Below, piece by piece: positions 19,180 through 28,748 of a DNA stretch of 64,000 nucleotides (positions are counted from its first letter, which is position 1; every line of letters begins with the position of its first letter). The translations under genes and the position numbers were made by a program. The stretch is taken from the NCBI GenBank assembly GCA_045107045.1, contig JBGCFR010000027.1:1-64000 (forward strand), given 5' to 3'. This DNA is from Putridiphycobacter sp045107045. Its GTDB lineage: Bacteria; Bacteroidota; Bacteroidia; Flavobacteriales_D; Crocinitomicaceae. The notes below the pieces were generated by a model. That model was not told the DNA's origin, searched no databases, and saw only the letters and a program-made list of their open reading frames with translations.

Positions 19180-20736
19180 ATGATTAAAACAATCGATTTA
19201 AGAATTCCGTATCAGAAAATAACTGACCAGGATTTTATAAACTCAGAAATTTGTAGGGAATTAAACATGAGGATTGATGATTTAAACTTTATTAAATTAG
19301 TGAAGCGATCTATTGATGCCCGAAAATCCAAAATTGTTTATCAGTTAAGATATGATATTTATATCAATGAGGAACCAAAAATGGAGGCTCCATATTTTCA
19401 ACCAAAAGAATTTAAGTCTTCTGAAGCAATACATATTATAGGTGCTGGACCAGCAGGATTGTTTTCTGCATTAGCTGCAATAGAAGCCGGTATTAAGCCA
19501 GTCATTTTTGAGCGAGGTAAATCAGTTAGAGACCGTCGACGAGACTTAGCTGCGATTAATAAGGAAATGATTGTGAATCCTGAGTCAAATTATTGTTTTG
19601 GTGAAGGTGGTGCTGGTACTTATTCAGATGGTAAGCTATACACCAGATCAAAGAAGAGGGGAGATGTTAAAAAAGTGTTAGAATGGTTAGTTTATTTTGG
19701 TGCTGATGAAGATATATTAATTGATGCTCATCCTCACATAGGTACTAATCGGTTACCAAAAATTATTGAATCCATTCGTGAGGCAATTATTATTAATGGT
19801 GGTGAAATTCATTTTAATTCGAAATTAACGGATTTAAAAAATGATTCGGGCACTCTTCGGAGTATTGTGATAAATGAAAGAGATAAATATGAGGTTGATC
19901 ATTTAATTTTAGCCACTGGACATTCAGCTAGAGATATTTATTATTTGTTACAAGAAAGAGATATAAAAATTGAAGCCAAGTCATTCGCCATTGGCGTACG
20001 AATTGAGCATAGTCAACATTTTATAGACGAAATTCAGTATCATGGACAGCATAGTAGTGATAGTTTACCGCCGGCCTCGTACAGTTTAGTTACTCAAGTG
20101 GATGGTACTGGTGTTTTTTCATTTTGTATGTGTCCAGGTGGTATTGTAGCACCATGTGCTACCGAGCAAAACGAGGTGGTTACCAATGGTTGGTCGCCAT
20201 CCAAAAGAAATAACCCTTATGCTAATTCAGGAATTGTGGTTCAGGTACATCCTGAGCAATTGTTAAGGTCAAATGATAAGGATCCTTTTGTCTGTTTGGA
20301 TTTTCAAAAAGAAATAGAACAGAAATGTTGGGAAGCAGCTGGTAGTTCACAAAAGGTTCCAGCTCAGCGTTTAACTGATTTTATGGTAAATAAGCAATCA
20401 GAGTCATTACCAAAAACATCTTATGTTCCAGGTTTGACATCTGTCAACTTGAAAATGATTTTCCCCTCATTTATTATTGAGAAATTACATCAAGCATTTA
20501 CAGATTTTGATAAAAAGATGCCTGGATTTATTTCAGAATCTGCTATCCTTCATGCGCCAGAATCTAGAACTTCCTCACCTGTTAGAATTCCTCGTGATAA
20601 AGAATCATTAATGCATGTTGATGTAAAAGGTTTATACCCGTGTGCTGAAGGCGCTGGCTACGCTGGTGGGATTGTTTCTGCGGCAGTTGATGGTATGCGC
20701 TGCGTATCATCAATTTGTAATAAATATAGTAGCTAA
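19180..20736 (+). CDS. FAD-dependent oxidoreductase, COG2509 type
   Basis: Flavoprotein of 518 aa from the ATG at 19180. After an 80-residue alpha/beta N-terminal domain typical of this family comes the dinucleotide-binding motif HIIGAGPAGLFSAL, then FERGKSVRDRRRD, a conserved NYCFGEGGAGTYSDGKLYTR stretch, and near the C-terminus GLYPCAEGAGYAGGIVSAAVDG, which closes the FAD site. This is the uncharacterised COG2509 group (related to HI0933/BaiN-like flavoproteins); the substrate is not known. Its stop codon abuts the stop codon of the convergent gene at 20737, leaving no room for a separate terminator. The mRNA is predicted to be leaderless or nearly so. Confidence 0.87.
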   Translation: MIKTIDLRIPYQKITDQDFINSEICRELNMRIDDLNFIKLVKRSIDARKSKIVYQLRYDIYINEEPKMEAPYFQPKEFKSSEAIHIIGAGPAGLFSALAAIEAGIKPVIFERGKSVRDRRRDLAAINKEMIVNPESNYCFGEGGAGTYSDGKLYTRSKKRGDVKKVLEWLVYFGADEDILIDAHPHIGTNRLPKIIESIREAIIINGGEIHFNSKLTDLKNDSGTLRSIVINERDKYEVDHLILATGHSARDIYYLLQERDIKIEAKSFAIGVRIEHSQHFIDEIQYHGQHSSDSLPPASYSLVTQVDGTGVFSFCMCPGGIVAPCATEQNEVVTNGWSPSKRNNPYANSGIVVQVHPEQLLRSNDKDPFVCLDFQKEIEQKCWEAAGSSQKVPAQRLTDFMVNKQSESLPKTSYVPGLTSVNLKMIFPSFIIEKLHQAFTDFDKKMPGFISESAILHAPESRTSSPVRIPRDKESLMHVDVKGLYPCAEGAGYAGGIVSAAVDGMRCVSSICNKYSS

Positions 20737-23700
20737 CTATTTTACTATTTTAATACTTCTAGCTTGGTGATCCGCAAATACAGTTAAAATATAAATTCCA
20801 GATTCAAATGATTCGAAATCGATTTGATGTTGAGCTCCAATTAAATCATTTATGCTATAAATGATTTTACCGGATATATCTGTGATTAAAAGATTGTCAA
20901 TGTCATCAATGTTTGTATTAACTTCTATTGTTAAAATATTTGTGACTGGATTCGGATATGCACTAAGCGCAATGACGGATTGATTTGTTTTAGAAATAGA
21001 TAAATCATAAACTAATTTTTCAATAAGTATGCCACTAGATTCTATTGAAGTGCAACCGTTAAAATCAGTATGCGTAGCAGTATACGTTCCAAGATTTCCT
21101 TGATTGACGTAGTTTATGGTATCATTAACTTCTTGAGGTATAATGTTACCATTGAAATACCAATTATTTCCAAATACATAGGATGAGATAATATTTGGAA
21201 AAGTATCAGATAGCACTGGAGCAAGAGGTAGTGGGTTGACAGTCACTTTCACACTGTCTTTGTTCTTGCAGTTATTATTATCAATACCTGTAACATAAAA
21301 CCATTCCGAAGTCTGAAGTGGATTCGTTTGAGGGTTAAATATATTTAAGTTGCTTAAGCTTGGTGTGTTGTCCCAAATATAGGATGTTCCACCAGATGCT
21401 TGTAATTGCGCATTTTCATTTTCACAGACAAACTGGTTATTTCCTGCAAAGATAATAGGTAAACTGTTCACCTCTATAAGTACATTAGATGTGTTCTCAC
21501 ATCCGTGAATATCCGTTCCTGTCACAAAATAAACTGTATTTATGGCTGGTTTTGCGTAGGGATTAGCAATGTTTAGTTGTGACAAAGTAGGATCAAAATT
21601 CCAAACATAACTGATGCCCCCAGTAGGATTCAATTGAACGGAATCATTGATGCAAATTTCTAAATTTGAACCAGCGTCAATTGTTGGTAATGCGTAAATA
21701 TTTACAAAAACATCATCAGAAGCCGAGCAGCCATTACTATTTGTGCCAGTAACAGTATACGTAGTAGGAGTAACCGGCTGAACTGTTGGAGCTGCAAGGT
21801 TAATTCCTGTAAGGGATGGGCTTGGATTCCAAGTGTAACTTACAGCACCAGTTGCTAATAATGATATATTATTAAATAAACATAGCGCAGTATCAATCCC
21901 AGCATTGATATTAGGTGCGGAGTTGACTATGACGCTTACAGTATCACTATTCATACAATTATTAGCGTCAGTAGCTTCAACAATATAGTTGCTGGTAGCT
22001 GCTGGAGAGGCCCATGGGTTTGAGATATTTGTAGCGCTTAAGGATGGACTTGCATTCCATGAATAGCTTGAGCCTCCTGTTGCAAATAGATTAACGGAAT
22101 CACCAGAACAAATAGTTTGATCTACACCTGCACTAATAAATGGTAGGCTATTAGTGGTAATTAATACCATCGCTTGCCCATGGCAATTATTTAGGTCAGT
22201 TCCTGTAACTGTATAAGTTGTTGTTTGAATAGGGAAGGCTTTAGGTGATGCAATATTCGCATCATCAAGTGTGTTGGCATTATTCCATGAATAGACATTG
22301 CCACCTGAGGCATTGAGTTGCAATGTGTCTCCTGCACAAATTAATCCACCACCAGATGCTGTTATGGATGGAGATAAGTTTACAGTAACAGTAATATCGT
22401 CAGAGTTTTTGCAGCCATTGTTATCGGTGCCAGTAACTGAATAGACCTGACTAGATGATGGCGAAGCTATTGGGTTTGAAATAATAAATTGACTTAAGGT
22501 AGCATTTGCATCCCATAAATAACTAGTTGCTCCTGTAGCTTGTAACTGAAGATTTACTCCTGTACAAGTTGAAGTGTCATTCCCAGCATTGACGGACGGA
22601 AGACTAAAATGTTGAGTAGTTATTGTGTCACTATTTTCACAATTGTTAGAGTCTAAAACTGTAACAATTTGCTGGCCTGCATTGAGAATAGTTTTTTCAA
22701 AATTAGTCCCTCCGTTATTCCAAGTATAAGAATCATAGTTCTGGTTTAACACACTTAATACTATGGAGTCTCCAATACAGAATGAAAACCCAGAAACTGA
22801 GGTAATAATTGGTTTGACAGCTTCATTTACTGTAACAACTACAGTGTCATAATCAATACATCCAACACTATTTTCTGCACTTACGGCATATGTTGTGGTC
22901 ATATCAGGGGTTACAGTTGGAGACTGACAAGATGTACATGATATTGTTGAGGTAGAACTAGGTGTACCACTAACAACTGTCCAAATATAATTAAAACCAG
23001 AAGGAGCGTTTGCTGTTAGCCCAATTGAGCTGCCAATACAAACTGAAGTGTCGTTTGTTGCGATAGTTTCTAACTGACAATATTTAATAGTTGCAATATC
23101 TAAATCTTGAGTTCCATTCGTATAACTTGAGCCTGTAACAAATACATTGTCTTGATTGTCTAAATTAATTTTATACGCTTTATCACTCTGGTTACTTGAA
23201 TAATTAAAAGTTTTTCGCCATTTTTCATTCCCAAGCAAGTCATATTTAATAGTATTGTAGTTATTGTTTTCTCCAGTAATAAAGCTATAACCTGTTACAT
23301 AAAGAAAGTTGTTCTTTAAAGTGATATCGGTGGCTTCATCAAAGTTATTTCCCGCAGATGAAAAAGTATTTGACCAAAGAAGAACACCAGAGTTGTTGTA
23401 TGCTCTTGTATGAAAGTCTTCAGCAGTATTAATATACTTCACTTTTCCCGTTACAAACACATTATTAGTTGCAGGGTCTACAGCAATTGCAGAAATGTGA
23501 TCAGTGGCTTGATTGTTTCCTGTATAAAGTTTTTTCCAATCTAGAGTTCCAGCTGAAAGTACTTTCATTAGTAACATATCACCTAAATTCACTGATGATG
23601 TAAAACCGTCGCCACCTATATAAATATTTCCAGTAGCATCCAATGTCATTGCTCTTGGTTTATCAAGATTTCCAAATCCTGAGTCTTCGGTTAATGACCA

Positions 23701-24399
23701 TAAGGTTGTGCCTGTACTATTAATTTTCATAATTCTGAAATCAAAGAATGTAGTACTAGTTGAAAATTCAGCAGTTCCACCAAGAATAGCATTGCCTGAA
23801 TTATCAATATTAACAAATAAACCCTCATCAACTTTATTGACTGTTCCTCCAGAATTATCCCATTGGAAAGCGCCAGAGCTATTGTATTTAAGCAAAGTGT
23901 AATCTAAATTTGTGGCGCTTTGGTAATAAGTACCGGCAACATATATATTATTTGAAGCATCTATTGCTACGTCATTTCCAAGGTCAAAGAAATTTGACCC
24001 AGCATTAAGCTGCGCCCATGATTGGACACCAGTTGCTCCATTAATTTTTAATGTAAAAATATCCCAATCTCCCGAGGTAATAAACCTTGAACCAACAATA
24101 ATTATGTCACCAGAATTATCAATAGCCATTGCTCTGGGTTCATCTAACCCAGTTCCTCCGTAAACATTTGTCCATTCTAAAGCACCAGTGTTATTATATT
24201 TAATTGTAATTACATCAAAATCCGCCCCATTATTAGTAATGCCAGTAACATAGCTATTTCCAAGCGCATCAATTACTAAATCTACAGGTTGATCTATTCC
24301 ATTACCAGTGCCATTATATCTTGTATTCCAAAGTTCATTGACTTGACAAAAAATAGTCTTTGTAACAAATAATAAAAAAAAGAGTAAATGTTTAGACAT
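20737..24399 (-). CDS. Giant secreted SBBP/Ig-repeat protein with type-A T9SS sorting domain
   Basis: Extracellular or surface protein of 1220 aa. The signal peptide is MSKHLLFFLLFVTKTIFC (about 1-19). Residues 20-440 are SBBP-type beta-propeller repeats (recurring DxxGNxYVTG followed by ITIKYNxxG). Residues 450-600 hold two divergent Ig-like modules, then six tandem repeats of about 76 residues (starts near 600, 677, 753, 829, 904, 980), each with an AGxDxxxC opening, a SYxWNxxPSLS core and a YxVTGTDxNGC close. The last 75 residues, from AYPNPVTNILTIEV to SIKIVK, are a type-A T9SS sorting domain. Function is probably structural or adhesive; no catalytic domain was seen. Confidence 0.88.
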   Translation of the reverse strand: MSKHLLFFLLFVTKTIFCQVNELWNTRYNGTGNGIDQPVDLVIDALGNSYVTGITNNGADFDVITIKYNNTGALEWTNVYGGTGLDEPRAMAIDNSGDIIIVGSRFITSGDWDIFTLKINGATGVQSWAQLNAGSNFFDLGNDVAIDASNNIYVAGTYYQSATNLDYTLLKYNSSGAFQWDNSGGTVNKVDEGLFVNIDNSGNAILGGTAEFSTSTTFFDFRIMKINSTGTTLWSLTEDSGFGNLDKPRAMTLDATGNIYIGGDGFTSSVNLGDMLLMKVLSAGTLDWKKLYTGNNQATDHISAIAVDPATNNVFVTGKVKYINTAEDFHTRAYNNSGVLLWSNTFSSAGNNFDEATDITLKNNFLYVTGYSFITGENNNYNTIKYDLLGNEKWRKTFNYSSNQSDKAYKINLDNQDNVFVTGSSYTNGTQDLDIATIKYCQLETIATNDTSVCIGSSIGLTANAPSGFNYIWTVVSGTPSSTSTISCTSCQSPTVTPDMTTTYAVSAENSVGCIDYDTVVVTVNEAVKPIITSVSGFSFCIGDSIVLSVLNQNYDSYTWNNGGTNFEKTILNAGQQIVTVLDSNNCENSDTITTQHFSLPSVNAGNDTSTCTGVNLQLQATGATSYLWDANATLSQFIISNPIASPSSSQVYSVTGTDNNGCKNSDDITVTVNLSPSITASGGGLICAGDTLQLNASGGNVYSWNNANTLDDANIASPKAFPIQTTTYTVTGTDLNNCHGQAMVLITTNSLPFISAGVDQTICSGDSVNLFATGGSSYSWNASPSLSATNISNPWASPAATSNYIVEATDANNCMNSDTVSVIVNSAPNINAGIDTALCLFNNISLLATGAVSYTWNPSPSLTGINLAAPTVQPVTPTTYTVTGTNSNGCSASDDVFVNIYALPTIDAGSNLEICINDSVQLNPTGGISYVWNFDPTLSQLNIANPYAKPAINTVYFVTGTDIHGCENTSNVLIEVNSLPIIFAGNNQFVCENENAQLQASGGTSYIWDNTPSLSNLNIFNPQTNPLQTSEWFYVTGIDNNNCKNKDSVKVTVNPLPLAPVLSDTFPNIISSYVFGNNWYFNGNIIPQEVNDTINYVNQGNLGTYTATHTDFNGCTSIESSGILIEKLVYDLSISKTNQSVIALSAYPNPVTNILTIEVNTNIDDIDNLLITDISGKIIYSINDLIGAQHQIDFESFESGIYILTVFADHQARSIKIVK

Positions 24400-24418
24400 A
24401 GAATACCAATATTTTAAA

Positions 24419-24426
24419 CAAAAATA
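24419..24426 (-). promoter_or_regulatory. Candidate -7 box for the SBBP/Ig-repeat gene
   Basis: Reads TATTTTTG on the minus strand, a match to TAnnTTTG, ending 19 bp before the ATG at 24399. No clear -33 box. Confidence 0.4.
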
Positions 24427-24525
24427 TAGAATTATTATAGATAAACCCCATTATTTGTAACATAAAGGAACTTTTTCTGTAGATTAAATATAAGATGGAT
24501 TTTCTTTATGATGAAAAAAATGTAA

Positions 24526-24533
24526 TACATTTG
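24526..24533 (+). promoter_or_regulatory. Candidate -7 box for the PKD adhesin operon
   Basis: TACATTTG matches TAnnTTTG and ends 12 bp before the ATG at 24546, giving a leader of only about 6-8 nt for the three-gene surface operon. No TTTG at -33. Confidence 0.45.
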
Positions 24534-24545
24534 CAGTAATCTATT

Positions 24546-27500
24546 ATGATGATAAGAAAGATATTTTTATTCATAACTCTTATGGTTGCGACATTACAAG
24601 CTAATGCAACTCATATTGTGGGTGGTAGTATGTTTTATGAACACCTTGGAGGCTCTTCATATTTAGTTTCAATAAGATTATATAAAGACTGTAGTGAGTT
24701 TCCGTTCACCAGTCCATTCAGTAATACTGTAAAGGTTCAAATTAGAAGGGGAGATGGCACAAGCCCTGCTGTTTCTAGTGTAGATTTACCCTTATTAGCT
24801 ATTGATACGTTAGATCCTGAGATTGATACTTGCGCTTTTAATCCTGGTGTTTGTGTGTCCTTAGGTGTTTTTTCAAAAATCGTCAATTTACCTCCGCAAG
24901 TTGGAGGATATCATCTGTTTTATACTGATTGCTGTAGAAACGCATCAGTTGCAAATATTGTTAGCCCATCTAACTGGAATACTGGCGGATCAGCACTCCA
25001 CACATATATACCTGATAACAATATATACATTACTAATTCTAGTCCTGTATTTACTCAATACCCTCCAGTTTATGTGTGTAGAAATCAAGATTTAAATTTT
25101 GATTTTTCAGCAACTGACTCAGATGGTGATTCCTTGGCCTATTCATTAATAAAGCCTTATCGAGGTTTAAATGAGTATTCAGGTACTCCGCCGTCACCCG
25201 CTTATTCATCTACTTTTCCTACGATAAATTCCACTGGAACGGCTCCAGATAATATAACCTTTTTTACAATTTCATATTTACCAGGCTATAGTTCTAGTAA
25301 TCCATTGAATTCAACAAGTGGTAATGGATTAACGATTAGTTCAGCTGGCCTATTAACTGGATCACCAGAGGTAATAGGACAATACCTAGTTGCTGTTAAG
25401 GTTGATGAATTTAGGAATGGGCTCAAAATTGGAACCATAGTGCGTGATTTTCAATATAATGTTTTGGATTGCCCCCCTCTTAAAGATGCCGCTATTGGAG
25501 ATATTGATGTATGTTCTGGATTAAATGTTCAAATGATCAATGAAAGTGGAGCAGGTGCAAACGGTTTTTGGTGGGACTTTGGTACTGGAAACCCTGCTGA
25601 TACAAGTAACCTTGAATCTCCATCTTTTACATATCCTTCAAATGGTATTTACAATTTAACCTTAATGGCTCAAAAAGGAACTTTATGCGCGGATACTGCT
25701 TACTTAGAAATGAAATTATCTAATGTTAATGGACAGTTTACAAGTTTGGATACCTTGTGTTTAAACGAAGAGGGTACTTATACAAGCACATCATTTTCAA
25801 GCAGCAATGATATTATTGATTATATAGCTTGGGACTTTGATAGTAATTTAGATACAGGATCAACAGTAGAATACACATTTACTAGTAGTGGAGATTTTCA
25901 AGTACAGATGATAGTTGGATCTGAAAATGGCTGCATGGATACAGTCAATAAGTCAATACATGTCAAAACGCCACCTGTTGCAGATTTTTCGCCCTCTATT
26001 GGTTGTAACTCACAATCGCTGCAGTTTACCAATCAAAGCTCTGCAAATGCCTCGGGTTTTTGGTGGGATTTTGGTACAGGTTTGATTGGAGACACAAGTG
26101 ATTTAGCTTCACCTTTATTCACGTTTCCTACCTTTGGTAGTTTCCCTGTTACTTTTATTACTCAGAAAGGAACTGAATGTGCTGATACAATAGTTAAAAA
26201 TGTTGGGTTATATGATGTTCAGGCTGATTTTCAAATGCCAGATACTATTTGTAAAAATGAAGTGATCACGTTTTTAGATGAATCACTTGTAAATAATACA
26301 TCAATTTTGAACTGGGAATGGACATTTGGAACATTTGCATCCTCGGCACTGCAAAGTCCTGATCAAAATTTTTCATCTATCGGGACATTTCCCGTAAAAC
26401 TAGTTGTTGTATCAGCTTCAGGTTGCACGGATACAATAATTAAACAGCTAACAGTGGTTGAAATACCTAGTGCACAATTTATACCAGATGACTTATGTTC
26501 TGGATTAAATGTATCCTTTACAAACCAATCTGGAGCAGGAGCAACGAACTACCATTGGAATTTTGGTACAGGTCAAAGCGCAGATACAAGTTTTGCGATA
26601 GATCCTTCATTTACTTTTCCGGCTTATGGAACATATAATGTGACGCTAAATGTAAATTCTAGTTCAGCTTGTAATGCAACAATTAGTCAGCAAATAAATG
26701 TGTCGAACGTTCAAGCCGATTTTTCTGTTCAGGATACCGCATGTATATTCACTTCAGTGCCTTTTACGGACCAGTCCTTAGCATCTAGTACACTAACACT
26801 TTGGCATTGGAACTTTGACGATTTTAATACTTCGGTATCTCAAAATAATTTTCACAATTATAATGCAGCAGGAATATATGATGTGCAATTAATTGTTTTT
26901 GCCAGTGATGGTTGTACGGATACTATTGTTAAAACAGTTGAAATACTGGCTCAACCTATTGTAAACGGTGGTATTGATACTGCAATGTGTATTTCGGACC
27001 CTAGCATTACTTTAACAGGCGCTTCACAGCATTCTGGTGGAATAATTTGGACGCATAATGGTGGAGGGATTTTACCAAATGATACAAGTCCAACTATAAC
27101 TTATACCCCTAATAGCACTGAAATAAATTCCGGTGAAACTTTTGTGGTATTAAATTCAGCACTAAACCCATATTGCCCTGCTGTTTCTGACACTGTTTGG
27201 ATTGATATAATAGAAATACCTGATGTGACAACAATTAGTGATTTTGCCATTTGTGAAGATCAAAGCCCAATAGCAATAGATGGTGTAGTTCTAAATACAA
27301 GTCAATTCGAATGGACAACAACTGGAACAGGAACAATTGTTAATCAAAACTTATTGTCAACTGCATACAGTCCTAGTATTCAGGATTTGGTTAATGGAAG
27401 TGTTGATTTAGTTTTGAGTTCATTAAATGACTATGGTTGTGATAATGATGAGGATACTTTATCAATAACATTTGCTCCATTACCAGTCGCAAATATATCC

Positions 27501-28748
27501 GCGTTAGATACAATCTGCTTTTTAGAATCAATTGATTTAATATCTAATTCTAATACTGGAAACGGTGTGTGGCAGACAATTGGTGACGGATACTTCCTTC
27601 CCTCTGATACCGGTGCAACAACAACCTATTATACAGGAATAATTGATTCTGATTTAGGTTACGCCACTTTAATTTTTGAATCATTAAATAATAACAGTTG
27701 TGCAGCTACTAACGATACTATCGTAGTTACAATTTTACCTTTTCCAGAAGCTGAAATTGGCACAATTATATCTTGTGTTGGTAATGAATCTCAAATAATT
27801 AATTTAACTAATTATGACGAACCAATTGTCAACTTGACTTGGTATATTGGAGATTCCACATATTATGGAGATTCTATCGGTCATGAATTTCCAAATTCTG
27901 GATTTTTTGATGTAACAGTTGTACTAGTTTCTGAGTCAGGTTGTAAAGATTCAACAGTTTTACCTATCAAAGTAAATGATTTACCTGTAGCAGATTTTGT
28001 TTCTCCCGAACCATGTGTTTATGGAGCAGTGTTTGCAGATAGTTCTTATGCGGATAGTACAAGTATTGTTTCATGGCTATGGCATTTTGGTGATGGAGAT
28101 TCTTCAATGGCTCAAAACCCAATTCACACATATGACACGCTTGGCACCTATGCGGTCGATTTAGAAGTTGTGTCTGGATTTGGCTGTTTGGGCAATGTGA
28201 GCTATCAGGTTCCAATTTTCCCACCCCCAGTTTCTCAGTTTACTTTCTTTCCAAATCCAGCACAAGTTTCTGATGAAGTTTCATTTAATTCTGATGCCTA
28301 TTCTATAAATGCACCAATTGTTGAATGGTTTTGGAATTTTGGAAATGGAGACTCTTCAGATTTGATTGATCCTAAAACTATATATGAAACTGGAGGTTTG
28401 TATGTTGTTTCTTTGGTGGTATTTGATGGTGTTGGGTGCAGAGATACTTCATTTGAAACCGTATTTATTTCTCACGGCCCAAAAGTGCCAAATGCTTTTA
28501 CTCCAGATGGAGATGGTTTAAATGATTATTTGATGATTTTAGGGTCTGGATTTGAAGCCATAGATTTTACTATTTATAACAACTGGGGAAGGGTTTTATA
28601 CCATACCGAAGATGTTAATGATAAAGGATGGGATGGAACATTTGAGGGAGAACCACAGCCTATGGGTGTGTATGTTTACAAAGCTTGGGTGAAAAATGTA
28701 TATGGCGAAGAAATTGAAATTTCGGGTGACGCTACAATAATAAAATAA
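24546..28748 (+). CDS. Giant PKD-repeat adhesin with type-B T9SS sorting domain
   Basis: Secreted protein of 1400 aa. After the signal peptide (about 1-21) comes an ATHIVGG module (about 22-310) with LYKDC and DSDGDSLAYSL, shared with the gene at 4705. PKD-type domains follow, many with W-x-F-G cores. Between about 320 and 810 they form a 164-residue two-domain super-repeat present three times (GFWWDFGTG near 340 and 504, NYHWNFGTG near 668). The C-terminal 90 residues (PNAFTPDGDGLNDYL, IYNNWGRVLYH, GWDGTFEGEPQPMGVYVY) are a canonical CHU_C type-B sorting domain. Its TAA shares one base with the ATG of the downstream PorP/SprF gene, so this is the likely cargo of that SprF. Confidence 0.92.
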   Translation: MMIRKIFLFITLMVATLQANATHIVGGSMFYEHLGGSSYLVSIRLYKDCSEFPFTSPFSNTVKVQIRRGDGTSPAVSSVDLPLLAIDTLDPEIDTCAFNPGVCVSLGVFSKIVNLPPQVGGYHLFYTDCCRNASVANIVSPSNWNTGGSALHTYIPDNNIYITNSSPVFTQYPPVYVCRNQDLNFDFSATDSDGDSLAYSLIKPYRGLNEYSGTPPSPAYSSTFPTINSTGTAPDNITFFTISYLPGYSSSNPLNSTSGNGLTISSAGLLTGSPEVIGQYLVAVKVDEFRNGLKIGTIVRDFQYNVLDCPPLKDAAIGDIDVCSGLNVQMINESGAGANGFWWDFGTGNPADTSNLESPSFTYPSNGIYNLTLMAQKGTLCADTAYLEMKLSNVNGQFTSLDTLCLNEEGTYTSTSFSSSNDIIDYIAWDFDSNLDTGSTVEYTFTSSGDFQVQMIVGSENGCMDTVNKSIHVKTPPVADFSPSIGCNSQSLQFTNQSSANASGFWWDFGTGLIGDTSDLASPLFTFPTFGSFPVTFITQKGTECADTIVKNVGLYDVQADFQMPDTICKNEVITFLDESLVNNTSILNWEWTFGTFASSALQSPDQNFSSIGTFPVKLVVVSASGCTDTIIKQLTVVEIPSAQFIPDDLCSGLNVSFTNQSGAGATNYHWNFGTGQSADTSFAIDPSFTFPAYGTYNVTLNVNSSSACNATISQQINVSNVQADFSVQDTACIFTSVPFTDQSLASSTLTLWHWNFDDFNTSVSQNNFHNYNAAGIYDVQLIVFASDGCTDTIVKTVEILAQPIVNGGIDTAMCISDPSITLTGASQHSGGIIWTHNGGGILPNDTSPTITYTPNSTEINSGETFVVLNSALNPYCPAVSDTVWIDIIEIPDVTTISDFAICEDQSPIAIDGVVLNTSQFEWTTTGTGTIVNQNLLSTAYSPSIQDLVNGSVDLVLSSLNDYGCDNDEDTLSITFAPLPVANISALDTICFLESIDLISNSNTGNGVWQTIGDGYFLPSDTGATTTYYTGIIDSDLGYATLIFESLNNNSCAATNDTIVVTILPFPEAEIGTIISCVGNESQIINLTNYDEPIVNLTWYIGDSTYYGDSIGHEFPNSGFFDVTVVLVSESGCKDSTVLPIKVNDLPVADFVSPEPCVYGAVFADSSYADSTSIVSWLWHFGDGDSSMAQNPIHTYDTLGTYAVDLEVVSGFGCLGNVSYQVPIFPPPVSQFTFFPNPAQVSDEVSFNSDAYSINAPIVEWFWNFGNGDSSDLIDPKTIYETGGLYVVSLVVFDGVGCRDTSFETVFISHGPKVPNAFTPDGDGLNDYLMILGSGFEAIDFTIYNNWGRVLYHTEDVNDKGWDGTFEGEPQPMGVYVYKAWVKNVYGEEIEISGDATIIK

